From Nematocida parisii ERTm1 (lineage: Eukaryota; Microsporidia): a DNA stretch of 64,000 nt. The stretch is taken from assembly GCF_000250985.1 (NCBI RefSeq), contig NW_013524649.1:231396-295395 (forward strand). The letters are read 5' to 3'. Positions 30,814 to 41,400 of this stretch are shown piece by piece. Numbering within the stretch: position 1 is the first letter of the stretch; each line of letters begins with the position of its first letter. The translations under genes and the position numbers were made by a program. The notes beneath the pieces are model-generated. The model made no database searches. It saw nothing but the letters and a program-made list of their open reading frames with translations, and was not told the DNA's origin.

Positions 30814-31233
30814 TTAGGCAGTAAAGTATCCATCTTCGTCCGTTTCTGCCTTTCTTTTCTTTCGCCAAGACTGTCCAGTTTTTTCAAGTAAGTCAGAGGC
30901 TTCTTCTAATTTTTTGTCCAAGCTGCTTAAATCACTTACCTCATTATATGACACGTGAATAATTGGGTTACTACAAAAATCAATTGCATCATTAATGCTG
31001 GTAAAATCAATTATTATCTGATATATAAACCCAGCTTCTGTTCCATCGTTTTTTTGCTTTTTTGTGTAACTGACAGTATAAGACTTCTCAGAGCTTACGT
31101 TTATTAGTGCATTGAATGGAAGAGTGAACGCAACAGTGCCCTCTTGTCTAAGGACAGGCGTTGGATATTGCGATTTAAATTCAGTACTTTGCAGCTTAAA
31201 TGGGAAACATACCGTAATGCATTCTACAGCCAT
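30814..31233 (-). CDS. small protein with an Rrp7-like C-terminus, tentative
   Basis: A 139-residue protein. The first 90 residues form an alternating beta/alpha pattern (ending PIIHVSYNEVSDLSSLDKKLEEA), and the tail is basic then acidic: SWRKKRKAETDEDGYFTA. Rrp7 proteins (40S processome) end their RRM-like part with a DEDGW/FVTV motif, which the DEDGYFTA end resembles. The similarity is short, so this could be another RRM-like or unrelated protein. It is convergent with choline kinase and co-oriented with SUA5. Confidence 0.35.
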   Translation of the reverse strand: MAVECITVCFPFKLQSTEFKSQYPTPVLRQEGTVAFTLPFNALINVSSEKSYTVSYTKKQKNDGTEAGFIYQIIIDFTSINDAIDFCSNPIIHVSYNEVSDLSSLDKKLEEASDLLEKTGQSWRKKRKAETDEDGYFTA

Positions 31234-31324
31234 AAGAATAAATACGTAAAATAAATTTTAAATTTTGGTTAAAAAGGCTAAAAACTGTACGCTTTTAATC
31301 TAGAATATGTTGGGTTATATCTAA

Positions 31325-32383
31325 CTATATAAAATGAGTAGTTGCCTTGGTAAGCCTGTCCATTACACCACGCCCCTCCTTGGTTTTTTCTATTTCCACT
31401 GTGTATATTACAGATACGTGTCTATCTAAGTATCTAAGGCCATCAAATATTCTGTGTGCTGCTTCTTTTGTATTATTTCCGAGAAGATATACCATGTCTG
31501 GTGATTGAATAATATTCTGGTATTCGTCTGGCAAAAGGAACCCAAACGCTATTTTAGATTCAGCACATACTATATCTTTATCGAGTGCTTTAGATAGACT
31601 TGCTACAGTAAATAGTTTTTGGCGAATGGCTTCTTTTGTGCCTGTAATCATAATTACAGTTGCTGTAGGTGAGTAGTGCTTGTATCGAGTGCCTGGGGCT
31701 ATTGTGCCATCCACTGTGCCCGAGCCACCGTGGATCTCCAGCTTCGGTATATATTCCTTTACTTCTTCGTATGAAATAGCACCTGCTCGCAGCAATAAAG
31801 GCGTGTCCAGTATTCCATTAACTATAGTAGACTCAATCCCTTTCTCGCACATACCTCCATCAATAATCAATGATACATCCCCATTTAAGTCATCAAACAC
31901 ATGCTGCGCAGTGGTTGGGCTTGGCCTGCCGCTTTTATTTGCGGATGGGCCTACAATTGGCTCGCCTAAATAATCAATTACTCGAAGTATGTCCTTATGG
32001 TCTGGCATACGAACTGCAACATACTCACTCCCAGCTGTAACAGAGTATGGAAGATTGGCAGCCTTCTTAAAGAGAAGAGTCAAGGGACCCGGCCAAAACT
32101 CATTAATCAACTCGTTATACACCTCTGGAATGTCCCCTACTATGCACTTCCTTAGCATATCCAAAGAAGACACATGCACAATTAACGGGTTATCCTGTGG
32201 TCTGTTTTTTATTTCAAATACTTTTTTAATTAAATCTTCTCTCCAAACAGACGCACCAAGGCCATATACCGTTTCTGTTGGAAATGCAACCGGCCCATTA
32301 ATAAACTCCTCTGAGATTTTAGACAGATTTCCTTCTACTCTAACTATTTTCGTATGCATAAAAATTTTATACTCGCTGTTCAT
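31325..32383 (-). CDS. SUA5: threonylcarbamoyl-AMP synthase Sua5
   Basis: Makes threonylcarbamoyl-AMP from Thr, bicarbonate and ATP, the first step of t6A37 modification of ANN-decoding tRNAs. The N-terminal YrdC domain (residues about 15-205) shows GPVAFPTETVYGLGAS, KNRPQDNPLIVHV, FWPGPLTLLF, VAVRMPDH and GPSANKSGRPSPT. The linker APGTRYKHYSPTATV and a C-terminal Sua5 domain follow (to 352). Length is normal. ATG at 32383 (MNSEYK) is used; a later Met (MHTKIV) eight residues in is possible. Confidence 0.94.
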   Translation of the reverse strand: MNSEYKIFMHTKIVRVEGNLSKISEEFINGPVAFPTETVYGLGASVWREDLIKKVFEIKNRPQDNPLIVHVSSLDMLRKCIVGDIPEVYNELINEFWPGPLTLLFKKAANLPYSVTAGSEYVAVRMPDHKDILRVIDYLGEPIVGPSANKSGRPSPTTAQHVFDDLNGDVSLIIDGGMCEKGIESTIVNGILDTPLLLRAGAISYEEVKEYIPKLEIHGGSGTVDGTIAPGTRYKHYSPTATVIMITGTKEAIRQKLFTVASLSKALDKDIVCAESKIAFGFLLPDEYQNIIQSPDMVYLLGNNTKEAAHRIFDGLRYLDRHVSVIYTVEIEKTKEGRGVMDRLTKATTHFI

Positions 32384-32411
32384 AAATACTACAACACACC
32401 GCGATAGTCAA

Positions 32412-33335
32412 CTAAATATCTGACATGTCCTCTTCCTCAGTGTCTTCATACGATAATAGTTCTTTCTCTTCTTTCTCGTCTTTTTCTTCATTAAATTTAC
32501 AATTATCTGCTTTGTGCTCAAGAAAATATCCTTGTTTCTGCAGTGTGCCCATATACGTATTTACTTTCTTGGGTACTCGACTGGATGGACATGTGTCTTT
32601 AAGTATACATTTGTCACAGAGCGGAATTCGCTTGCATATTACTGTCCCATGATGATCAAAGGCCGGGGGGACTTTTCCCCAAAGACTAAATGGAAACATG
32701 TTTTCTATACTCTGCTGCATCTTAAGACTGTTCACGTTCTTTTTCTTAGACCATTCATGTATCATGTTTAAATTTGGGGCATTAAGATTTTTAAGCCAGC
32801 CAAGTCTATATATAGCACGGCACATAGGAGCAGTAAGAACAATCTCATCCACCCGATTCCATGCATGATACATGATCATACTTGCTCGCAGGTTATTTAT
32901 TATTGCGAACCTCAATAAACTGTTTGTTGTGTTGGGTATTTCGTTATACTTAATAATGTACATTCCAAGATTCTTAATGCTAATTGCATCTTTAATTGAT
33001 ATTCTATTTTTCAAGCATGCTCTTATTTCTATAGAAGTAGCTCTGGCTATTTCAACAGGATTTATTACGCCCTCCTTAGAGCATGTCCAGTTGCTTGCAG
33101 GCAGTTCTTCTGTGCTCTTTGCCCTAAGCTGTATTAACTTCTTAATCTTAAACATACTTTGCTTAATTGATAATTTACCTGATAGTACGTAGTAAAAAAG
33201 AATGTAAACTCGCTTTAGCCGCTGATCTTCAATATCTTGAATTTCGCTGGGCAGGTCTGTGTAGTAGTCACTTTCACTTTTTTCTCTTTTCTCCCATGCA
33301 TCGAATAGATCAAGCAGCACTTTATTCTTATCCAT
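32412..33335 (-). CDS. HhH-GPD-type DNA glycosylase with an Fe-S-like cysteine cluster
   Basis: Endonuclease III-type glycosylases cut out oxidised bases. The helical N-terminal two thirds end in AFDHHGTVICKRIPLCDKC and then ILKDTC. This resembles the Nth/MutY end: an HHxLxxxGxxxC lead-in, then four Cys holding a 4Fe-4S cluster. The spacing here is C-x5-C-x2-C-x5-C, against C-x6-C-x2-C-x5-C in Nth. The hairpin Lys/Asp catalytic pair is not evident, so activity is uncertain. The C-terminus is acidic. ATG follows CTTGAAAATTTTCT on its strand, the same leader as Mat1. The start lies 180 bp from the divergent kinesin. Confidence 0.5.
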   Translation of the reverse strand: MDKNKVLLDLFDAWEKREKSESDYYTDLPSEIQDIEDQRLKRVYILFYYVLSGKLSIKQSMFKIKKLIQLRAKSTEELPASNWTCSKEGVINPVEIARATSIEIRACLKNRISIKDAISIKNLGMYIIKYNEIPNTTNSLLRFAIINNLRASMIMYHAWNRVDEIVLTAPMCRAIYRLGWLKNLNAPNLNMIHEWSKKKNVNSLKMQQSIENMFPFSLWGKVPPAFDHHGTVICKRIPLCDKCILKDTCPSSRVPKKVNTYMGTLQKQGYFLEHKADNCKFNEEKDEKEEKELLSYEDTEEEDMSDI

Positions 33336-33514
33336 AGAAAATTTTCAAGAATAAAAGAAAGAATAAAAACCAAAAAATAAAATGAAAACAGACTTATATA
33401 AATAGAAATATATCTGGTTTTGTGTAGAATATTAACGAACCAAGAATATTTTAAAAAGGAATTTCTGGGCGCATTATATGAAAAGCTTAAAGAGTTTTTT
33501 TATTTTAAGATTTA

Positions 33515-34829
33515 ATGGAAAGAGTGAAAGTCTTCCTGCGAGTGAAGGGAGAGAAGAGAGACGGGTCATTTATGTTTTCTGATAATTCAGTTATAGACAA
33601 AACTGGGATGTATGACTTTGATAGAATATTTTATGGATCAAATCAGGATGATGTGTTCCAAAGTGTATCTCCACTGATTAGCATGGCCTTAAATGGGTAT
33701 AGCACAACAGTATTTACATATGGGCAAACTGGGAGTGGTAAGACATATACAATGGAAGGGACAGAAGAGAGTTTGGGGCTTATTCCACTAACTATAAAGA
33801 AGATATATTCAGAGAATGTTAGTAAAGTTACTTTGTCCGTTATAGAAGTGTATAATGAAAAGATTTACGATTTACTATCTATGAATCAGGTGAATGTAAG
33901 GGAGAGCACGGCTGGTGTGGTTCTGGATAGGATTCAGGTGGTAGAGTGCAATAAGTTTGAGGAGGCAATGGAAGTGTTTCGGAGTGGAATACGAAACAGA
34001 ACGACTGGATCAAATGGAGTAAATTCCCGGAGCAGTCGCAGTCACATGGTATTTACCATTTCATTAGAAAAGCCCAGTGAAACCTATACAATTGAGTCAA
34101 AAATAACACTAGTGGACTTGGCTGGATCTGAAAAGCTGTCATATGACAGTTCTGTAAAGAGTGAGCGAGAAGATGCAAGGCAGTCGATTGGCTTTATGAG
34201 CAAAAGACTGAAAACATCTGAAAAAACGTTAGAAACAAGTAATATAAACAAAAGTCTTCTGTGTCTCAGCAGAATAATAAGCACCCTTTCAGCAGACAGC
34301 AAGGCAAAGCACATAAACTACAGAGACTCAAAGCTTACTTTTATATTAAGAGACTCTCTTAGTCAGAACTCCAATCTGGCGATAATTGGAACAGTAGATC
34401 CAGAGGACCAAACAGAAACAAAAAGTACAATTAGCTTCCTTTCGGCTGCAAAGAAAATAAAACTAACCCCGCAGCTTAAAACTAATGAGAAAGTAGCAGA
34501 AAAGCTAATTAACCAGATAAAGTGCTTAACTGCACAGAATCAGAATTTAAAAGATCAGGCTGAGTATTCTGCAGGAAAAAGCCCAAAAAAACAGTGCAAA
34601 AGTGTATTTAGAGGCCATATCTTCCTCAATAGAAGAGATGACTGCACTAATTCAGAGAGTAACTGCCGCGACATCCTCTGCCAACAGAATACATGAGCAA
34701 GTAAAAACTGTAAAGCTGAAAAACAATGAATTGGGGAATCTTCTGTTCGATCAATTAATTGAAAATAACAAAAAACAAATATTTCAAGATTTAAATATTA
34801 TCCAAGATATAAAAATAACACCAAAATAG
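33515..34829 (+). CDS. kinesin motor protein, tail separated by a frame break
   Basis: Microtubule motor. The motor domain (residues 1 to about 325) has the P-loop GQTGSGKT (about 70-77), switch I NSRSSRSH (about 170), switch II DLAGSEKL (about 200), and the microtubule-binding HINYRDSKLTFILRDSL. The first frame drifts into non-coil sequence after KSPKK and stops at 34696. Dropping one A of the run of seven at 34585-34591 leads into the frame ending at 34829, a natural coiled-coil tail (VYLEAISSSIEEMTALIQRV and on). At about 437 residues it is a small N-kinesin. The subfamily is unclear. Confidence 0.88.
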
Positions 34830-34853
34830 CGAATTTACTAAATACAGAAAAAT

Positions 34854-34880
34854 CTATAAGAATGCTTGATATTCTTATAG
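34854..34880. terminator. perfect 10-bp hairpin after the kinesin gene
   Basis: CTATAAGAAT, loop GCTTGAT, ATTCTTATAG. It lies 25 bp past the kinesin stop (34829) and about 90 bp before the eIF4E ATG, so it may shape the kinesin 3' end. Confidence 0.4.
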
Positions 34881-34973
34881 CTATAGTGGTATTAAAGCAG
34901 TGGCTGCGATAGACTTTTAATTTGTTAGTTTTAAAACTCAACTTTCTTAAATATTTTTACTTTTTATTTGGCA

Positions 34974-35609
34974 ATGAGTATGGATATGGAGAATATGTCA
35001 CCACGGCACAAGCTAAACCAAGAGTGGGTATGGTGGTTTGACTGCCAAGATAAAAAATATACAAATAATGACAATTGGAGCGACTGTTTACAAAAACTAG
35101 GGACTGTTTCGGATATAGAGGTGTTCTGGAGTACATTAAAAGAAATCGGTGATTTATGTGTATTGCCCACTAGCTCAAATCTTCATTTTTTCAGAACTGG
35201 GATAGAGCCTATGTGGGAAGACCCACGCAATGCATCTGGTGGCAAGTGGGTTCTAGAACTATCCTTTGGAACAAACCCAAACCAAATATGGGCAAACACT
35301 TTACTTTTCTGTCTTTCTGAGTCTGTTATGGTGAGATCTGCAGATGGCGTTCTAAAGGATTCTATGGTCTCAGAGGCAGCAATAGATAAAAGCTATTCAA
35401 ATGCTATTTGTGGTGCAGTTTTCTCTCCACGTAAGAACTACGTAAGGATAAGCATATGGACAAGCATAAAGGACAAGAAGGTTATGCGAATAGGTGAGTT
35501 ATGGAGGGCGTTTGCAGAAATACCAGAGTCATCTAAACTTATTTTTAAAGCACACGAAAATGCACTTAAAGGATCAAGGGATTCCTCCACGGATGTCTTT
35601 TCTTTATAA
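34974..35609 (+). CDS. TIF45: translation initiation factor eIF4E (cap-binding)
   Basis: Binds the m7G cap and recruits eIF4G. The protein has the conserved Trp set: WVWWFDCQ, FWSTLKEIG, then LHFFRTGIEPMWEDPRNASGGKWVLEL (cap-stacking Trp and Glu, and the eIF4G-side hydrophobics), and the C-terminal phosphate-contacting region. ATG at 34974 is chosen because the frame upstream offers only a TTG. About 211 residues, normal size. Confidence 0.93.
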   Translation: MSMDMENMSPRHKLNQEWVWWFDCQDKKYTNNDNWSDCLQKLGTVSDIEVFWSTLKEIGDLCVLPTSSNLHFFRTGIEPMWEDPRNASGGKWVLELSFGTNPNQIWANTLLFCLSESVMVRSADGVLKDSMVSEAAIDKSYSNAICGAVFSPRKNYVRISIWTSIKDKKVMRIGELWRAFAEIPESSKLIFKAHENALKGSRDSSTDVFSL

Positions 35610-35852
35610 GGGCTTGTTAGAATAAATTCAGCACAGTTCATAGAAGTGGTATGATTGGCATGGAAGTGCAATATATAGATGAACGAATAGGGAATAGGAA
35701 TAAAATATTTATTTAAATGAAAATTAGTTTAAAATATTCATTAGAAATAACCATAAAAAGATGAAAGAATGGAGATTATTGCTAGATTAATCGTATAAAG
35801 GTCAAAATAGCACCAAAATAACGATTTCTGGTTATTTCGGATTATGCATGGT

Positions 35853-36775
35853 CTATAATATTACAGAAAGAGATTTCAGTAGTAAACAGGACTTACACAC
35901 ACCCTCTGCACCAGAACAGTTCTTTCCGCATTCTTTGCATGGATGGCTTTCCATCTGGTGTGAGTGTTTTTGCACGTGCTTTCCTGACTTGATAATTTTT
36001 AGAATTGATTGTGGATTTGTCTTTTCTAAGGCTTTTATGTATGTTCTGGCGTATCCCCGGAATGCACCGGGCGAGTACTTGCACTCAGTTGAAAAATACG
36101 GTAGGTTGTTGTAAAAGGCATACATTACTATTTCTTTCTCGTATACATCTGCAAGTGGTTTGCACCGGGGTATTACATCTTTAGACGTTGTCTGTGTTAT
36201 TGGATGTGCACACTTAACTAGTCTATTCATGTCTCCTCGGAAGTAGTTCAAAAGAATAGTTTCTGCTATGTCATCTGCATTGTGCCCAGTAGCAATCATG
36301 TCCCCATTTAGAAGTTTGGCACCATCTTCTAGCGCACCTCGCCTAAACACTCCGCAGTATGTGCAGTTGCTCTTTCTACCAATTTTATCCACTACTTTAT
36401 CCATCGTATATCCGTATATCTCGTCATAATCATTATTTTTAATGGAATCATTAGATCTTTCTCATTTGTGTGCACTACCTCTATTGACTTGTCTCTGTAT
36501 CCTGATATCCCTTCATCAATACATAAAAGCCTCAGCTCCAAACCGTACTGGTGTCTTTTGTTCAGTATATTAAGAATGTGTGCCAAAACAGTCGAATCCT
36601 TCCCTCCGCTTACACCAATTATTAATCTTGTAGTGCCTTTAAACATCTCTGTTTCTTTGATTGTACTGTGCACCTGGTCTTCTATACTGCGGACAAAACA
36701 CTTTTTACATAACTTCATTTTTGTTGATGGCCGGATTGTTATAGCTGGCTGTATTTTACACTCATTACAACCCAT
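35853..36775 (-). CDS. NCS6: cytosolic tRNA 2-thiolation protein Ctu1/Ncs6, with a frame break
   Basis: Ncs6/Ctu1 activates U34 of tRNA-Lys, Glu and Gln for thiolation (mcm5s2U). ATG at 36775 (MGCNECK) begins the N-terminal zinc pair CxxC...CxxC, followed by the PP-loop SGGKDST and the IDEGISGYRD block. The frame then fails after MIPLK. Adding one base to the run of five T at 36436-36440 (A on the coding strand) leads into the second frame: YGYTMDKVV, NCTYCGVFRR, TGHNADDIAETILLNYFRGD, and a C-terminal CxxC zinc finger. All family motifs are present across the break. The leader on its strand holds AAAATTTTCTG, with TTCGGGTTATAG slightly upstream. Confidence 0.88.
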
Positions 36776-37260
36776 TTGAGGAAATAAAAAAACAGAAAAT
36801 TTTACTATAACCCGAATACAGAAATGAAATTGAAATATTTCAGAATTCTTTATAGACAGTCTCTCTTCTTTCTTTTTATAATTAATACTCAAATTTTACA
36901 GATCTAATACCCCAAGCCAATTCAAGCTGTGATTTTATTTATAAAATTCTATTTATAATTATTTGAAAAGCCTTCATAAACACAAAGCACTGGTAGACTT
37001 TATATTTTTTGTAAGGCATAAATAATATTTTATTTTTAATAAATCATGCATAGCTCACATTTTTTATAAAAGTAACAATCGCGTGAGTATTAAAATAAAC
37101 TAGTCGATTTCACCAAAATACTACATAAATACATAAACAAATACTACTGTACAAATAATATTTAATAATCTTTAATAATCTTTAATATACACCAAATTAT
37201 ACTGTACAATACCATATACCCCTAAATAACCATATCTTTACAAATTTAGGCATATATTAT
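36776..37260. other. spacer with CCC motif and dispersed repeat
   Basis: It contains ATAACCCGAATAC (about 36807) in the Ctu1 promoter and the 50-bp repeat at 37010-37060. The rest is AT-rich. Confidence 0.5.
37010..37060 (+). repeat. dispersed 50-bp repeat, copy 4
   Basis: TGTAAGGCATAAATAATATT through CATGCATAGCTCACAT differs from copy 2 at only about two positions. It lies 200 bp past the stop of the membrane-protein gene at 37.3-38.3 kb. Confidence 0.8.
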
Positions 37261-38251
37261 TTAGCCCGAATGTGATAAATAAGTAACTGCACCTATACTA
37301 CTCATTATAACCATCCATTTACATGTTATAAAACTTAAAATTAAACTTAGCAAAACTATCAGCATAATATTCAGCATGTCTAATGTATATTTAGGTTTCT
37401 CTAGTTCTTCTGATTTTTGGTCTTCTGTCAGTTGATTGGTTTTTAATTTTATCCACTTTCTCATCTTAGTATAAATAAATCGCAGTATAATAATATTACT
37501 GTATATAAAAGTAAACCAAATTATAAAATTACATGCTAGGCCCATATAAGTACCCCCTAATAAATAAAATATTTTTGTCTTATAATACAGAACAAGAAGA
37601 TTAGTACTGCATATTACACCAAGTATACACAGCTCTAGGGTTCTTAATGAGATAATACTTAATTTTTGTGCATTAGAGAAATAGCTGTTAAAGAACACTC
37701 CTATATACAAAGCCAGTGCAAAATAGAAAACAGATGTTACAAATAAGTACACAATAACATTTACAAATCCCAGGATAGCTAACGGCCACATCCAGTCATT
37801 TGGTTTAAGCTCTCCTAAAGAATAGAATAGTCTATAAGCAATAGGCAAAATACTTAAAATGGCTATACTATATGAAAATAGAAATATTGAAATAAGCAAA
37901 AATACATAAATATAATATCTAATAGTGCTGGAAATAGATGAGCTGAACTGTGACTCAATTGAATTGAATATGTTATCAAAAATCTTAAGAATATTAGATG
38001 AAATAGATGCCATGAACATACAAAACATATTCTTAACCATATTTTCCTGGAACATATCCATTCCCCCATTGTGCCATGTTGCTTTGTGGTTGGAGTTGAT
38101 TTGTTTCTTGTACTACTTCCAATTTTACTTCTGGCTGTGCTAACGAATCTTCAGTGGTTTCAAATGCATTATTTTCGTTAATATGCGCATTAAATCCTGC
38201 TTCTTTTGCGGACTCAATAACCGAGTTTAATGATTTCATGAGTTTATCCAT
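37261..38251 (-). CDS. multi-pass membrane protein with soluble N-terminus, with a frame break
   Basis: Unknown function. The 72-codon frame from 38251 (MDKLMKSLNSVIESAKEAG) ends in MAQWGNG..., while the next frame opens at MDMFQENMVKN. Dropping one G from the run of five (plus-strand C5 at 38063-38067) joins them smoothly as MAQWGMDMFQENM. The resulting protein of about 335 residues has a polar Gln/Glu-rich N-terminus (about 75 residues), then six or so membrane segments and a charged loop near residue 280. AAAATTTAACAGGAG before the first ATG matches the local start signal, which supports 38251 as the true start. Confidence 0.6.
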
Positions 38252-38473
38252 CTCCTGTTAAATTTTCTGGTTGATTATGTGATTCAATATGTTCCCATTT
38301 GCTTGTTCATGCATACGCCAATTGGTTGCTCTTTAAATATTTTTGTGCATCTAAGACGAATTAGTATATTTATACTTAAAGTAAATGAAAGATATTCTAT
38401 TGAAAAATAGACCAGATTAAAATTAAAAATAGTTTATTTCTGGATGGATAATAGCGTACAACCTGTGTGATTT

Positions 38474-41400
38474 CTAGTATTCTCTTTCATTTGCGATTAC
38501 GTCTATTTCGATTCTGTCATTTAAGTACCCGGAGAAGGTTTTCTCTTTTCCTTCCAGAAGGAATGATCCAAAGCATATAAGATAGAAATATCGCATAAGG
38601 TATTCTGTGTTGTCTGTTCTGGTGGCAATTGCTTCATATATATTCTGTATGTGGCTGCATTCTTTAATAATAGAATCAACTAGATTTTTACTTTCTCGTC
38701 CCATGGGAAGGGCCTGTACTAGCTTGGATATTATTTTGTAAGTGTCTGGGTACACAATGTCTAACTGTTTTTGTTTTAAAAGCTGTTTTCTTTCGGCGCA
38801 TGTTAGGGTGTTCATGTGCTCTGTGAATCCTATTAATCTGGATATGACCATTCCCGTTGTGGTTCTTCCTCTTCCCATTTGACATGAAAAGATAAGAATT
38901 CTGGGTTTTGGTGCTGCCATGATTATTCTGTATAACTCATCAAATATCTCTGGAAGAGGAGTCTGCTCGTCTGATATAGGCATTCTATAGTACTTCAGAC
39001 GACTGTTTATGAATACTTCTTTAGGAGTTAAAACATTTGTACTTATAACAGTCTCAGAGGACAGAATGGCTTCACCACTGTGTATTTCTTCATTGTGAAG
39101 AACCAATCCGCCCTTCCCAGATTCATTCAGGCAGTCAAGTTTCATTCTTTCTTCTATATCCTCTACCCACTCTCTGTTAATTCCTTCTGTAATAACATTC
39201 TCATATACCATATCTGTAGTACGTAGTACAAATGGGAATCCATCAATATAGACTATAGGCTCTTGCCGCAGACAGAACCAATGAATCGTTTGTCTAAAAG
39301 AGCTCTTTTTATTTGCACTACTTAGATTCATACGCTGAATACTCTCTAATATTTGCGGATTATTGAAGTAGTCAACTAATGATTGAACTCCCCAAGCAGT
39401 TGGCTGCGCTAGCCCTACAATTATGTCATTGTTAAAGCTCACTGACCGGAAATTACTGCACCCTTTTATATCGGTTGTATCTGCCTTTATAATTCTTAAG
39501 GCAGGGAAGAAGTCATTCTTCAGAATCGTGTGCGGTGTTAGAACATGCCCCCACGGCCGATTGATTATCTCCATCTTGGTCTCCTGCTCCTCTTCTTGCA
39601 TAATTGGTGTATTTTCTGGGCTGCCGCCAAAGCGGGATGTTTCCATTGCCTTTATCTCATTCACACAGCTTTCATAAATGTTAAGAATATCTTTTCTCTT
39701 ATTTAGCCAGTCTCTAAATGGAATAGAGGGATTCTCCAGCATGTATGAAGAAAGCGCAATGAATAATATATAGTTTATAAGAGATTTCTGGCCAACACAC
39801 GATGTACTCTGCTCACTGTACACATCTTGGCCCATCACCTCGCTCCAAACAGATCTTACTATTAGCTCAGACTGAATTCCATTACTCAGTATTCTAATTA
39901 GTGTTTCTATAGATCTTACAAGCCCCGGCCTTGGTAAATTTGGAAGAGGCTCATTAGATTCCCGAATTTCTTCTGTTTTTGCCATCAAAATAACCAATAT
40001 CTTAGCGATTTTGTTTCTTCCCAAGTATCCACTTGCTTGCAATATTATCGGGTGTCCTTTATGTGAGTTTATAACTGTATACAACATATTCAGCAGGTTA
40101 GGATTTAGAGGTGCCTTAGAAATCATTGGGATTCGCACATAGTCAATCTGCTCAGCCCCCATTTCATAAACAAACTCTTTGCATGTCTGTACCTTCTTGT
40201 CATTCACATTTGCGTGTTTTGTGCTGATTTTATTCACCTCATTGGTGAACAGCATGATTTCTCCTTGTTTTTGGCTTCCTTCGTTTCTTATTCTACGCAC
40301 CAATATCTTTTCCTGATTATCGACTAATTCCTCTGTTAGCCCAGGAATAGTTCTTATGTTGCTGGTTGGATCAATTCGATCTCTCTCAGAATGAGGCACT
40401 CCTTCTATATAAACTACCGGCTCTGCCCGGAGATTTAGCCATAGCGCAGAAGTCTGCAAGAAAGACACATCTGTTTTAAGATTTGGCTGGTGAATCTGCA
40501 AAACCAATGGCTGTGTTTTTTTTGCTCGGTTCTTTTCCTTTTCAAAGAGCTTATTCATGTCCCGGTCTGCTTGAAGTATAGTCCCTGCTCCTATTATTGC
40601 TGTCCAGCCTTGATCAATTGGCTTGTGCTGAGTAATTATAGCAGGAATAAATAAATCCTCGCTTAGAACACTAGAAGAAATCTCCTGAATTATTCCCTGA
40701 ACAACTGAAGATCCGCTTGCCCACTCAATAAAAGAACACTTCATCTCTTGCTTTTTATAAATTGCGTATAGAATTAGTGAGATGTAATTCTCAAGATATA
40801 CCTGGCACCTCTTTAATGCCGTCTTAGTTCTGTTGTTCTGGAATCGCAGTATGCTTTCTAAGAGCAGCGCAAGAAGATTATACTCAGCAGAGCTCATAAC
40901 AGTGTTCACTAAAACCCGTACACTTGGCAGATTCATTGCGTTCACTAATCGTTCAATCACCAAGTACTTTCCCTTTAGAGCTCTTTCCAGAACAGGAATA
41001 ACATTTCCAGATTTAATTAAAAATTCTGGTAAATTCTCTTTTGGGTGCACGCTCTCAATCGATTTGATCACTTTTGTAAAGATAGAAAGCTTGTTCAGTG
41101 CCTCCACACTCTGTTTCTTGTTTATTACCTCCCGCAAAAGGCACAGACTCATTCCATACGAGGTTTTATCAAGCCCATTACTTGAATTAAATCCAATACT
41201 GTACTCAGAATAAGCAGAGCCTAAAACCTCTTCCTCTCTGTTAAGTAGCACATCAAGTACAGATATAAATGACTCTCTGTTATTAATCCTGTTTATTGGT
41301 ACTCTGTAATATCTTATCCCGTCTATTTTCTTAAACACTTCTCTAACCGTCTCCACCTTTCTTACATATATATTACTGGCCCACAGAATTTTTGGGGTTT

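Noticed and set aside
4817-38067. Programmed ribosomal frameshifting as the first explanation for the frame breaks
   Set aside because: The sites share only short homopolymers, need shifts in both directions, and lack a common slippery heptamer or downstream structure. Sequencing indels are the simpler reading until read data are seen.
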